Positions 1 through 7,413 of a stretch of DNA of 64,000 nucleotides are shown here, piece by piece (position 1 is the stretch's first letter; every line of letters begins with the position of its first letter). Where the stretch lies: positions 186,001-250,000 of the forward strand of contig NZ_JANIDV010000001.1 of the NCBI RefSeq assembly GCF_026385505.1, in the 5' to 3' direction. Position numbers and translations under genes: made by a program. Origin of the DNA: Bombella dulcis. GTDB taxonomy: Bacteria > Pseudomonadota > Alphaproteobacteria > Acetobacterales > Acetobacteraceae. Below the pieces are notes generated by a model. It was not told the DNA's origin. It did not search any database and was given only the letters and a program-made list of their open reading frames with translations.

Positions 1-229
1 AGAGCTGGCGGGCAAGGACGCTCCGCCGGAGGCGGACCCGCAGCTCACCATTGACGAACTGCGCAAAAAAATGCGTGAAGCGGCTGCTGAACTGGATTTC
101 GAACAGGCAGCCGCTCTGCGGGATGAGATTCACCGGCGGGAGGCCAGTGATATTGGCCTCATTGCTCCGGCCCCGGCGGCTCCGCAGACCAGGACACGCA
201 AGACGACCAGACGGAAGAAAAAGGACTGA
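1..229 (+). CDS. uvrB: UvrB C-terminal end (partial)
   Basis: The 5' part lies outside the window. The reading frame enters at base 2 and ends at TGA 227-229. The visible 75 residues hold a UVR motif (LTIDELRKKMREAAAELDF followed by EQAAALRDEI), the helical hairpin by which UvrB contacts UvrC in nucleotide excision repair. A basic Lys/Arg-rich tail (TRTRKTTRRKKKD) follows it. UvrC also carries a UVR motif, but there it is internal, so a motif close to the C-terminus favours UvrB. The next gene starts 2 bases after the stop, suggesting co-transcription. Confidence 0.8.
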   Translation, partial: ELAGKDAPPEADPQLTIDELRKKMREAAAELDFEQAAALRDEIHRREASDIGLIAPAPAAPQTRTRKTTRRKKKD

Positions 230-231
230 TC

Positions 232-1137
232 ATGCTGGAACTCAAGAGAGACGGGCAGAGCCTGACCATCCTGCCAGAGACGGGAGCCGCTCTTGGCCAG
301 TGGCGGGTAGAGGGCCATGACATGCTCCGTCCGGTCGCCAATCCTGCCCTGCGGAACCAGAAGGGTGTTGCCGTGGGGGCTTATCCGCTCCTGCCTTACG
401 TCAACCGGATTGCCGAAGGGCATTTCGCTTTTGGGGGAGAGGAATACAGGCTTGCCCCCAATATGGAAGGCTGCCCGCATCCCATTCATGGCAATGGCTG
501 GGAACATGAATGGCAGGTGGCGCACAGAACGGACAGCCACGCCATCCTGACATTCGATCACACGCCTTCTGATGAGGCGGGCCGGGGAGAGTGGCCCTAT
601 GCCTACAGGGCGGTCATGTCCTACGAGCTGCGGGCGGATGGGCTGCATGTCTCCATCGTGATCCGGAACAGTGATAAGGTCGATCAGCCGGTCGGTCTGG
701 GGTTCCATCCTTTCTTCCATTCAGAAGCGGGGTCCCGCCTGAAGTTCAGGACGGACTCGGTCTGGCTGACGGATGATCACGGCCTGCCGGTCGAGAAGAA
801 AGCCTGCGAAGGGGAATGGGATTTCTCTGGAGGGCGGGCCCTTGAAGGGCGGACACTGGATAATGGCTTCACGGGTTTTGAGGGACAGGCCGTGCTGGAG
901 CAGCCCGGTGGCCTGCCGAATCTGACCGTGGAGGCCGACCGCATTTTCTCGCATCTGGTTGTCTTCTCTCAGCCGGATGAGGGCTATGTGGCCATCGAGC
1001 CGGTCACGAGCATGACGGACGCCATCAACAGGCCGGAGATCGCCGGGCGTGGTCTGCATGTGCTGGCACCGGGGCAGAGTTCTGGCGGGATGATCCGCTT
1101 CCATGCCGAGGCATCACGCCGTCCGGCGGAAGGCTGA
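232..1137 (+). CDS. Aldose 1-epimerase family protein
   Basis: This 301-residue protein resembles the galactose mutarotase family, which interconverts alpha and beta anomers of aldoses. Recognisable features are the histidine segment IHGNGWEHEW near residue 85, the second histidine region GLGFHPFFH near 160, and the late glutamate segment VAIEPVTSMTDAINRP near 260, which carries the expected catalytic base. There is no signal peptide, so it is probably cytoplasmic. It starts 2 bases after uvrB and ends 5 bases before greB. The family includes hexose-6-phosphate epimerases, so the exact sugar is unknown. Confidence 0.85.
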   Translation: MLELKRDGQSLTILPETGAALGQWRVEGHDMLRPVANPALRNQKGVAVGAYPLLPYVNRIAEGHFAFGGEEYRLAPNMEGCPHPIHGNGWEHEWQVAHRTDSHAILTFDHTPSDEAGRGEWPYAYRAVMSYELRADGLHVSIVIRNSDKVDQPVGLGFHPFFHSEAGSRLKFRTDSVWLTDDHGLPVEKKACEGEWDFSGGRALEGRTLDNGFTGFEGQAVLEQPGGLPNLTVEADRIFSHLVVFSQPDEGYVAIEPVTSMTDAINRPEIAGRGLHVLAPGQSSGGMIRFHAEASRRPAEG

Positions 1138-1142
1138 GCCTG

Positions 1143-1643
1143 ATGGCGGCAGAGAAGATCGCCCTTCACCGTTATCTTTCGCCGCAGGGTGCGGCCCGGA
1201 TGCGGGCGGAGCTGAAGGAGCTGACCCAGAAGGAGCGTCCGCAGGTCGTGGAGATCGTTTCATGGGCGGCGAGTAATGGCGACCGCTCGGAGAATGCGGA
1301 TTATCAGTACGGCAAACGCCGCCTGCGGGAGATCGACCGGCGCATCCGTTTCCTGACGAAACGGCTGGATCAGGCCGTGATCGTGGACCCGGCGGCCCAG
1401 ACGAACCGGAGCCGTGTCTTCTTCGGGGCTACCGTCCGTTATGCGGATGAGGAAGACCGTCATTATACCGTGACGGTCCTTGGCGTGGATGAGTCCCGGC
1501 TGGAGCATGGGGAGGTCAGTCTTCAGGCTCCGGTGGCTCGTGCCCTCATGAAAGCTGCCGTGCATGATGAGGTCACCATGCAGACACCATCCGGTCCCGT
1601 TCTTGTGGAAGTGCTGTCCATCGCCTATCCAGACCCGGCCTGA
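1143..1643 (+). CDS. greB: Transcription elongation factor GreB
   Basis: GreB rescues backtracked RNA polymerase by stimulating transcript cleavage through the secondary channel. The 166-residue length fits. The N-terminal coiled coil carries the conserved tip GDRSENADYQYGKRRLREID (about residues 43-62), with the acidic residues that coordinate the catalytic magnesium. The C-terminal half is an FKBP-like domain (FFGATVRYADEED onward). The arginine-rich stretch after the tip and the YQYGKRRLREIDRR form point to GreB rather than GreA. It sits in a tight plus-strand run with uvrB and the epimerase. Confidence 0.92.
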   Translation: MAAEKIALHRYLSPQGAARMRAELKELTQKERPQVVEIVSWAASNGDRSENADYQYGKRRLREIDRRIRFLTKRLDQAVIVDPAAQTNRSRVFFGATVRYADEEDRHYTVTVLGVDESRLEHGEVSLQAPVARALMKAAVHDEVTMQTPSGPVLVEVLSIAYPDPA

Positions 1644-1701
1644 TATGGTGATATGTTAAGAAAGCCCAGCGGTCCTGAACTGCTTTTGCGGAGTTATTTT
1701 C

Positions 1702-2688
1702 ATGGTTCAGTCATCTCCCTCCCGGCGTCGTGTTGCAGTGCAGATGGACCCGCTGGAACACATCAATATTGATGGTGATTCCACCTTTGCCCTGATGCTG
1801 GAAGCCCAGCGGCGTGGGCATGAGCTGTATGTCTATCACCCCACCACCCTGTCCCTGCTGGAAGGCAAAGGCACGGCAGGCCGTCTTCAGGCACGGGGCC
1901 GCAAGGTGAGCGTGCAGCGGAAGAAGGGCGATCATGCCGCTTTTGGCCCGGAGGAGGTGCTGGACCTCGGGTCATTTGATGTCGTGCTGATGCGGCAGGA
2001 CCCGCCTTTCGACATGGGCTACATCACGGCCACGCACATGCTGGAGCATATTCACGGCACGGGTGAGGGGCAGGCTCTTGTGGTGAATGACCCTGTATCC
2101 GTGCGGAATGCGCCGGAGAAACTGCTGGTCACGCATTTCCCCCAGCTCATGCCGCCCACTCTGGTGACGTGGGACAGGGAGGCGATTGCCGCTTTCCGGC
2201 AGAAGCATAAGGACATCATCCTGAAGCCACTCTATGGCAATGGGGGAGCTGGCATCTTCCGGGTGAAGGAAGATGACGAGAATTTCTCCTCCCTGCTGGA
2301 AATGCACTTCTCCCAGTCCCGTGAGCCGCTGATGGTCCAGCGCTATGAGCCTGCCGTGCGGCTGGGGGACAAGCGCATCATCCTTGTGGATGGTGAGCCG
2401 ATCGGGGCGATTAATCGTGTTCCGGCGCAGGGTGATGCCCGGTCCAACATGCATGTGGGCGGGCGTGCCGAGCGCGTGGAGCTGACGGAACGGGACAGGG
2501 AAATCTGCAAGGCCATCGGCCCCTATCTGAAGGAGCATGGCCTCGTCTTCACGGGGATTGACGTGATCGGGAACTGGCTGACGGAAATCAACGTCACATC
2601 CCCGACGGGTCTTCAGGAGCTGGACCGCTTTGACGGCATCAACAGTGCCGGGATGATCTGGGACTGCATCGAGGCCCGTCTTTCCTGA
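1702..2688 (+). CDS. gshB: Glutathione synthase
   Basis: This ATP-grasp enzyme joins gamma-glutamylcysteine and glycine in the last step of glutathione synthesis in the cytoplasm. Length (328 residues) is normal. Visible family segments are [20 protein letters not shown] at the N-terminus, [19 protein letters not shown] near residue 95, the ATP-binding glycine-rich loop [14 protein letters not shown] near 175, and the C-terminal [14 protein letters not shown] that supplies metal and substrate ligands. A glutathione peroxidase encoded at 26.3 kb could use the product. A hairpin at 2701-2730 follows the gene. Confidence 0.96.
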   Translation: MVQSSPSRRRVAVQMDPLEHINIDGDSTFALMLEAQRRGHELYVYHPTTLSLLEGKGTAGRLQARGRKVSVQRKKGDHAAFGPEEVLDLGSFDVVLMRQDPPFDMGYITATHMLEHIHGTGEGQALVVNDPVSVRNAPEKLLVTHFPQLMPPTLVTWDREAIAAFRQKHKDIILKPLYGNGGAGIFRVKEDDENFSSLLEMHFSQSREPLMVQRYEPAVRLGDKRIILVDGEPIGAINRVPAQGDARSNMHVGGRAERVELTERDREICKAIGPYLKEHGLVFTGIDVIGNWLTEINVTSPTGLQELDRFDGINSAGMIWDCIEARLS

Positions 2689-2700
2689 CGGGAAAAGGGG

Positions 2701-2730
2701 CAGGCATGGGGGTGTATTCCCCTATGCCTG
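2701..2730 (+). terminator. Hairpin after gshB
   Basis: CAGGCATGGGGG (2701-2712) pairs imperfectly with CCCCTATGCCTG (2719-2730) around a short loop. It lies 13 bases after the gshB stop and just before the end of the convergent gene at 2738, so a terminator role is plausible. The U-tract is weak (TTGTG). Confidence 0.5.
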
Positions 2731-2737
2731 TTGTGAT

Positions 2738-3064
2738 CTAGTGGCTGTGATCCGTGCCCGATTTTCCCTCTTCATGGGACGGTTTTTCCTGTGAGGGAGG
2801 AGTGTCTTTTCCAGCCGGTGGGGTGTCCGTTTCTGCTGCCTCGTCATCTTTCTTTCGGGCTGATGGATACAGATTTTCCCGGAAAGGAATGGGCTGGCCA
2901 TCCGGGAAATAACCATTCTCTATTGTCATCTTTTTGGGGAATTTGTCCCGGGTAAAACGGTTCACGAGCCAGTGGATGATGTTGTCCTTGTAGTAGACGG
3001 CATACAGCGCACCCCAGAAGGACAGGCAGAGCAGTGTCAGTATGAGATCAAGATGTTTCATCAC
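2738..3064 (-). CDS. Small single-pass membrane protein of unknown function
   Basis: I do not recognise this 108-residue protein. Residues about 5-25 form one hydrophobic segment (LDLILTLLCLSFWGALYAVY). A basic region follows (RFTRDKFPKK), and the C-terminal 45 residues are hydrophilic and rich in Glu, Lys, Pro and Ser, probably disordered. The layout fits an inner-membrane anchor with a soluble tail. It stands alone on the minus strand between gshB and the methyltransferase. Composition matches the surrounding genome, so there is no sign of recent transfer. Confidence 0.65.
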   Translation of the reverse strand: MMKHLDLILTLLCLSFWGALYAVYYKDNIIHWLVNRFTRDKFPKKMTIENGYFPDGQPIPFRENLYPSARKKDDEAAETDTPPAGKDTPPSQEKPSHEEGKSGTDHSH

Positions 3065-3135
3065 ATAATCCTGATATGAGTTCCGGTTCTGTATATGACA
3101 GGTAAACCAAATTTTTTCGCATAATATCGTCGGGA

Positions 3136-3225
3136 TACCTTGTCAGCCAAGGGTATTGGAAGGCAAGAAAGGGCGGACTGATCGGTATTCAGTGGCGATA
3201 ATGCTCCCCGCTTTGTTGGGGGCAT
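3136..3225 (+). promoter_or_regulatory. Two hairpins in the leader of the methyltransferase gene
   Basis: TACCTTG (3136-3142) pairs with CAAGGGTA (3148-3155, one bulge), and ATGCTCCCC (3201-3209) pairs with GGGGGCAT (3218-3225). The second stem ends 20 bases before the ATG at 3246, close to the GAGG ribosome-binding site at about 3231-3234. They could be leader structures of the pmtA-like gene. I cannot match them to a known riboswitch class. Confidence 0.3.
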
Positions 3226-3245
3226 ACAGTTGAGGCTGCATTTTC

Positions 3246-3902
3246 ATGGTGTCTTCCCTTAAACCCCGTTCTTCTCTCGATGCTGACAGCGTGCGTGAGG
3301 CCTATCGCCGGTGGGCACGCATGTATGACAAGGTTTTTGGTGGTGTATCCGCTTTCGGGCGGCGGCGGGCCGTGGCAGCTGTCAACGCCCTGCCGGGGAC
3401 GCGTGTTCTGGAGGTCGGGGTTGGTACGGGGCTGGCTCTGCCGTCCTATGGGGCAGACAAGCGCATTACCGGAATCGATCTTTCAGAAGACATGCTGGCC
3501 CTTGCGCGGGAACGTGTGAAGCGTGATGGTTTGCGTAACATAGATGAACTTATGGTGATGGACGCTGAGAATACCAGCTTTGCTGACAATAGTTTCGACA
3601 TTGCGGTGGGCATGTTCGTGGCTTCTGTCGTGCCTCATCCGGACCTGCTGCTGGCGGAGCTGAAAAGGGTCGTGAAGCCGGGGGGGCACATCCTTTTCGT
3701 CAATCATTTCCTTGCGTCCGGCGGTATCCGCCAGAAGGTGGAGCAGGTCATGGCCCGGGCATCCCGGTCGCTCGGCTGGCATCCTGACTTCGCCATTGAA
3801 TCCCTCCTGCCGCCGGAAGATATGGCCCGTGCCACGATTGCCCCCGTCCCGCCCGCCGGGCTGTTCACCCTCGTGACATTGCCGCATGAGGGGACTAAGT
3901 AA
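3246..3902 (+). CDS. pmtA: Class I SAM-dependent methyltransferase, PmtA-like
   Basis: This 218-residue soluble protein has the Rossmann-fold SAM motif I (VLEVGVGTGLALPSY, about residues 55-69), an acidic residue after strand 2 (ITGIDLSEDML), and a post-motif VKPGGHILFVNHF. The N-terminal segment YRRWARMYDKVFGGVSAFGR resembles phospholipid N-methyltransferases of the Rhodobacter PmtA type, which methylate phosphatidylethanolamine to phosphatidylcholine at the membrane surface. The fold is certain; the phospholipid substrate is inferred from family resemblance. A GAGG ribosome-binding site precedes the ATG. Confidence 0.8.
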   Translation: MVSSLKPRSSLDADSVREAYRRWARMYDKVFGGVSAFGRRRAVAAVNALPGTRVLEVGVGTGLALPSYGADKRITGIDLSEDMLALARERVKRDGLRNIDELMVMDAENTSFADNSFDIAVGMFVASVVPHPDLLLAELKRVVKPGGHILFVNHFLASGGIRQKVEQVMARASRSLGWHPDFAIESLLPPEDMARATIAPVPPAGLFTLVTLPHEGTK

Positions 3903-3966
3903 GAAAGATCATTGGCTCCCCTGATGGAGCACAGGTTTCATTATTGTAACAGGCTGGCGGAATAGC

Positions 3967-5214
3967 GTGACTTCAGGGCCATTATTTCAGACAGTATCTT
4001 CGTCACATCGTGGCGGTAGTGGCGGGGCGTTTTTTCTGCTTGCCCTGTTTGCCGGTATGCTGGGCGGCGTCATGGGGCTGCCCTTCTTGCATGTGCATCC
4101 TTCGGCGGGTGTCATCGTCTCCCATGCCGTGCTGATGACGTTCTATGTCGTCTGCCCTGCCTTTCTGGGCGGTATGGCCCAGTGGTTCCTGCCCGGACTG
4201 CTGAAGGGTGGGGGCATGGCCCTGCCTTCTGCAGCTCGTATCGGTTTTGGTGTACTGGCAGTTGGCGTGTTTCTTCTGCCCGTCATGCCGTCTGTCGGTC
4301 TGGCTCTCTGGAGTGTGGGCGTGCTGGCTCTGGCCTTCAATGTGCTGGCCACGGTGCTGGAGATGCGCTCCATCCCGTTTCGTGATTTTCCGCCGCTGAT
4401 CTGGGCCTTTCTGGCCAATGCTCTTTCCGTACTCATCATTGCACCGGTTCTTCTGGCCTTCCTGCTGCGGAGCGGTATGGCTGGTGGGGGGCCGGAGGCC
4501 CTGCTGACGGTCCTGCGTGGCAGTGTGGAAATGACCCTGCTGAGTGTACCGTCACTCGGCATCATCATGGCCGCTCTTCTGCCGGGGCAGAAGGGGCAGG
4601 GCTGGGTGACCCGGTGTGCACCTTATGCTTTCGGGATCATGGGGCTGGTGCCTGTCCTGTTCTGGGCGGATCATCTGTTCGGTGAACTTTCATCTGCTGC
4701 CTATAAGGCAGGTCTGATCATGGGGCTGGTGCTGCCTTGTCTGGCCCTGCTGGTGGCTTTTGCCAGAGACCTCTGGCGTACGGCCCTGCCTGCCGGTCCT
4801 GCTGCGGGCTGGGCCTCTGGCGGTCTGGTGCTGCTGCTGGCTGGCTGGCTGGCCATGCTGACGGAGCCACTCTGGGCACCGCAGGGTGTCGTACAGCCGG
4901 GGGCTTTCATGCTGGGGGCTGCGGGGCACCAGCTGGTGATGTTTGGGAGCCTGCTGGCCCTGAGTGCAGCCTTTTATGGCTGGTGTGGAAGCAGGCTAGT
5001 CCCTCAGGGACGGTTCTTTGCCATTTTCGGCATGACTCATGCTGCGGTCACTTTTGTCGGGGCACTCTGTTCCGTCCTGTCGCAGCTGGCTGTGCCTGCT
5101 GCCCTGCTGATGGGCACGAGCCTGTTCATGTTCGCCCTGCCTGCCGGACTGGTGTGGTATGGTATGCTGGTTGAACGGACCCAAGGGGTTACGGGATTTC
5201 TTCGTAAACAGTAA
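3967..5214 (+). CDS. Degenerate heme-copper oxidase subunit I-like membrane protein
   Basis: This 415-residue polytopic protein (about 12 hydrophobic segments, GTG start) is a relative of cytochrome c oxidase subunit I. The helix II region SHAVLMTFYVVCPAFLGGM keeps a heme-ligand-like His53. Key sites are altered by eye: the helix VI GHPEVY motif reads GSVEMT (185-190), the helix VII HH pair reads DH (235-236), and the helix X HFH reads HQL (321-323). It therefore probably cannot hold a normal heme-Cu(B) centre. Length is short against the usual 520 or more residues. Its position just before ctaB is where ctaD sits in other alphaproteobacteria. The frame is intact, so it is either a repurposed protein or a decaying one. 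Confidence 0.7.
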   Translation: MTSGPLFQTVSSSHRGGSGGAFFLLALFAGMLGGVMGLPFLHVHPSAGVIVSHAVLMTFYVVCPAFLGGMAQWFLPGLLKGGGMALPSAARIGFGVLAVGVFLLPVMPSVGLALWSVGVLALAFNVLATVLEMRSIPFRDFPPLIWAFLANALSVLIIAPVLLAFLLRSGMAGGGPEALLTVLRGSVEMTLLSVPSLGIIMAALLPGQKGQGWVTRCAPYAFGIMGLVPVLFWADHLFGELSSAAYKAGLIMGLVLPCLALLVAFARDLWRTALPAGPAAGWASGGLVLLLAGWLAMLTEPLWAPQGVVQPGAFMLGAAGHQLVMFGSLLALSAAFYGWCGSRLVPQGRFFAIFGMTHAAVTFVGALCSVLSQLAVPAALLMGTSLFMFALPAGLVWYGMLVERTQGVTGFLRKQ

Positions 5215-5225
5215 GGCGTTTTTTC

Positions 5226-6191
5226 ATGCAGGCATCATCCGGTCTTTCAGCGTCTCCACTGGCACGGTTCCTTGGTACGCTGCGTGTCGAAGGGCAGGAT
5301 GGTGATGCCGCCCTGCAGGACTGGATAGCCCTGCTCAAGCCACGGGTGATTTCGCTTGTGGTCTTTACCGGGCTTGCTGGCATGGCCGTGGCTCCAAAAT
5401 GGCCGTCCGTTCCGGTCGGGCTGGTCATCATTGCCTGTATCTGCATCGGAGCAGGTGCGGCGGGTGCCATCAACATGTGGTATGATCGTGACATTGATGC
5501 GATCATGAAGCGCACCCAAGTTCGTCCCGTACCGGGGGGGCGTGTGGAGCCGATCAGCGTACTGGTTTATGCGGTCGTGCTGTCCGTGGCGTCTGTCGTG
5601 CTGCTCTGGCTGGCGACCAACCTGCTGGCGGCGGGTATTCTGGCCTTTTCCATTTTCTTTTATGGCGTGATCTACACCATGTGGCTGAAGCGCAGCACGT
5701 CGCAGAATATCGTGATTGGCGGAGCCGCCGGGGCCTTCCCGCCCATGATCGGTTGGGCCGCCACGATGGGGTCACTGGATGTGCTGCCGGTGGTGATGTT
5801 CGCCATCGTCTTCCTGTGGACGCCCCCGCATTTCTGGTCACTCTCGCTCTATGCCTGCAAGGATTATGAGAGTGCGGGCATCCCCATGCTGCCGGTCGTG
5901 AAGGGCGCACGCCATACACGCTGGCAGATCGTCATTTACACGTTCATTCTGGGGGCTGTGTCCCTCGTGCCGAGCGTGGTGGGGCAGTGTGGCTGGTTCT
6001 ACACGGTCTGCGCCAGCCTGCTGGACCTTGGCTTCATCTATTACGGACTGCGGGTTCTGTTCGATAAACAGGATGACAAAGGCAACAGCCTGACGAAAGA
6101 CAAACCGGCCCGTCATGCGTTCCGCTATTCATTGGCCTATCTGTTTTTCCTCTTCTGTGGCCTTCTGATTGACAGGGTTCTTCTGGCATGA
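5226..6191 (+). CDS. ctaB: Protoheme IX farnesyltransferase (heme O synthase)
   Basis: CtaB/CyoE attaches a farnesyl chain to protoheme IX, making heme O for the bo3-type ubiquinol oxidase and the precursor of heme A. It is a 321-residue inner-membrane UbiA-family protein with about nine helices. The first prenyl-diphosphate motif is NMWYDRDIDAIMKRT (near residue 82) and the second is KDYESAGIPMLPVVKG (near residue 215). No heme A synthase is visible here. Its product would serve the cyoABCD operon at 52-56 kb. It follows the degenerate subunit I gene by 11 bases and overlaps the next small gene in an ATGA. Confidence 0.96.
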   Translation: MQASSGLSASPLARFLGTLRVEGQDGDAALQDWIALLKPRVISLVVFTGLAGMAVAPKWPSVPVGLVIIACICIGAGAAGAINMWYDRDIDAIMKRTQVRPVPGGRVEPISVLVYAVVLSVASVVLLWLATNLLAAGILAFSIFFYGVIYTMWLKRSTSQNIVIGGAAGAFPPMIGWAATMGSLDVLPVVMFAIVFLWTPPHFWSLSLYACKDYESAGIPMLPVVKGARHTRWQIVIYTFILGAVSLVPSVVGQCGWFYTVCASLLDLGFIYYGLRVLFDKQDDKGNSLTKDKPARHAFRYSLAYLFFLFCGLLIDRVLLA

Positions 6192-6298
6192 GCGATCACA
6201 ACATTCCTTCCCGCCGTCAGGGGCGTCTCTTTGGCATCGTTCTTGGCCTATCCTTTTTTACGCTGGCCCTGTTCGTGGTGGCCCTGTACCGGCTGTAA
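6188..6298 (+). CDS. CoxF-like 36-residue membrane protein
   Basis: This very short gene overlaps the ctaB stop (ATGA at 6188-6191), implying translational coupling. The product starts MSDHNIPSRRQGRLFGIV and has one transmembrane helix (about residues 15-33) after a basic N-terminus. Alphaproteobacterial cox clusters often carry a tiny protein directly after ctaB (CoxF) with the same layout of a basic segment, one helix and a short end. I assign that family by position and shape. It is easily missed because of its size. The long hairpin terminator at 6320-6367 ends the operon. Confidence 0.6.
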   Translation: MSDHNIPSRRQGRLFGIVLGLSFFTLALFVVALYRL

Positions 6299-6319
6299 GG
6301 ACAGCCTGATGAAACATGA

Positions 6320-6367
6320 AAAATCCCGCTTCATGGACCTGCATTCGAGGGTATGAAGCGGGGTTTT
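6320..6367 (+). terminator. Strong bidirectional terminator after the ctaB operon
   Basis: AAAATCCCGCTTCAT (6320-6334) pairs with ATGAAGCGGGGTTTT (6353-6367): a 15-base stem flanked by A- and T-runs. It separates the plus-strand ctaB operon from the convergent Tim44-domain gene and can serve both. Confidence 0.85.
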
Positions 6368-6413
6368 CTGTGTGCAGGGAGGAGGTGAATTCCTCCTCCC
6401 ATGAAGGCTGGAT

Positions 6414-7406
6414 TTATCCAGCCTGCTGGATGGCGGAGAGGATCCAGTTGCCCCGGCCATCGGCACGGAGGAAGGTCCAGAGTTCCGTAATGGTCTGGCG
6501 TTCGGTCTTGCTGCCGTCCAGAACATGACCCATGCTGTCGGTCGTGACATCAATGGCGGAATATTGCAGCGCAACCGTAGCGTAAGTGATGCTGCCTTCC
6601 CGCCATGCTTCGGAGAGATCACCCCGCAGGAACTGGACATCAGACACGATGTTCCGGGCACCACGGCTTGTCAGCTCGGAAAGCTGGTTGTTGAAGTAGC
6701 TGACCATTTCCGGCGTTGCCATGCGCTGGAGGGACATCATGTCCTGTGCACTCCATGCAGCCTGCACGTTCACCAGGAGCTGCTGGAAGGCACTGTAATC
6801 ATCAGATGTCAGGGAAACCTCCTGTGAAGGGGCCTGCTGTGACTGGCCGGAGAAGGGAGATGCGCCGCCAGCGGCTGTGAACGGGCTGGACCCATCGGTG
6901 CTGCTGGATGTGCTGCTGCTGGCAGAACGCTTCCGCCAGAATTTGATGATCAGGTTGATGATGAAGGCAATGACCAGCACCTGGATGATGAAGCCGAAGA
7001 AGGAGCCACCACCCCCACCGGCACCGCTGAACCCGCTGAAGAAGCCGTGTCCGCTCAGCATTCCGAACAGTCCAGCCCCGAGGAAGCCGCCAGCCAGCCC
7101 GGTCAGGAAGGGATGGCGCATGGCGAAGGGAGGACGTGCGCTGCTGCCAAAGGCCGGAGCGGCCTGACGGCCAAAACTGCTCCCTGCGGATGGAGCGGAA
7201 TAGGACGGCGTGCGGGGCGTCATGCTGCGGTCCATCGGCCGGGTCCAGCTGGGGGCAACGCTTGTCTGTGGCGGTGCGCTCCATGTACGGGAGCCACGGC
7301 TGCCCATGGAAGACCCCATGCCGGCTCTGGCATCAGCTGCCGGGGCAAGGGCGAAGAGCGGCAGGCAGAAGGCTGCCGTCGCAAGAGGAAGAAGGCGAAT
7401 ACGCAT
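6414..7406 (-). CDS. Tim44-domain membrane protein
   Basis: The N-terminus is a signal-like hydrophobic segment (MRIRLLPLATAAFCLPLFAL) ending near ADARA. A Gly/Ser/Pro-rich spacer follows (residues 28-85), then hydrophobic segments around FLTGLAGGFLGAGLFGML and FFGFIIQVLVIAFIINLI. The C-terminal 140 residues form a Tim44-like domain (FQQLLVNVQAAWSAQDMMSL onward), the fold of the mitochondrial import motor anchor. The bacterial role is not settled. I chose ATG 7406 over an upstream TTG at 7427 because GGAGA precedes it. The gene starts 7 bases after pmbA. Confidence 0.8.
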   Translation of the reverse strand: MRIRLLPLATAAFCLPLFALAPAADARAGMGSSMGSRGSRTWSAPPQTSVAPSWTRPMDRSMTPRTPSYSAPSAGSSFGRQAAPAFGSSARPPFAMRHPFLTGLAGGFLGAGLFGMLSGHGFFSGFSGAGGGGGSFFGFIIQVLVIAFIINLIIKFWRKRSASSSTSSSTDGSSPFTAAGGASPFSGQSQQAPSQEVSLTSDDYSAFQQLLVNVQAAWSAQDMMSLQRMATPEMVSYFNNQLSELTSRGARNIVSDVQFLRGDLSEAWREGSITYATVALQYSAIDVTTDSMGHVLDGSKTERQTITELWTFLRADGRGNWILSAIQQAG

Positions 7407-7413
7407 AATCTGG

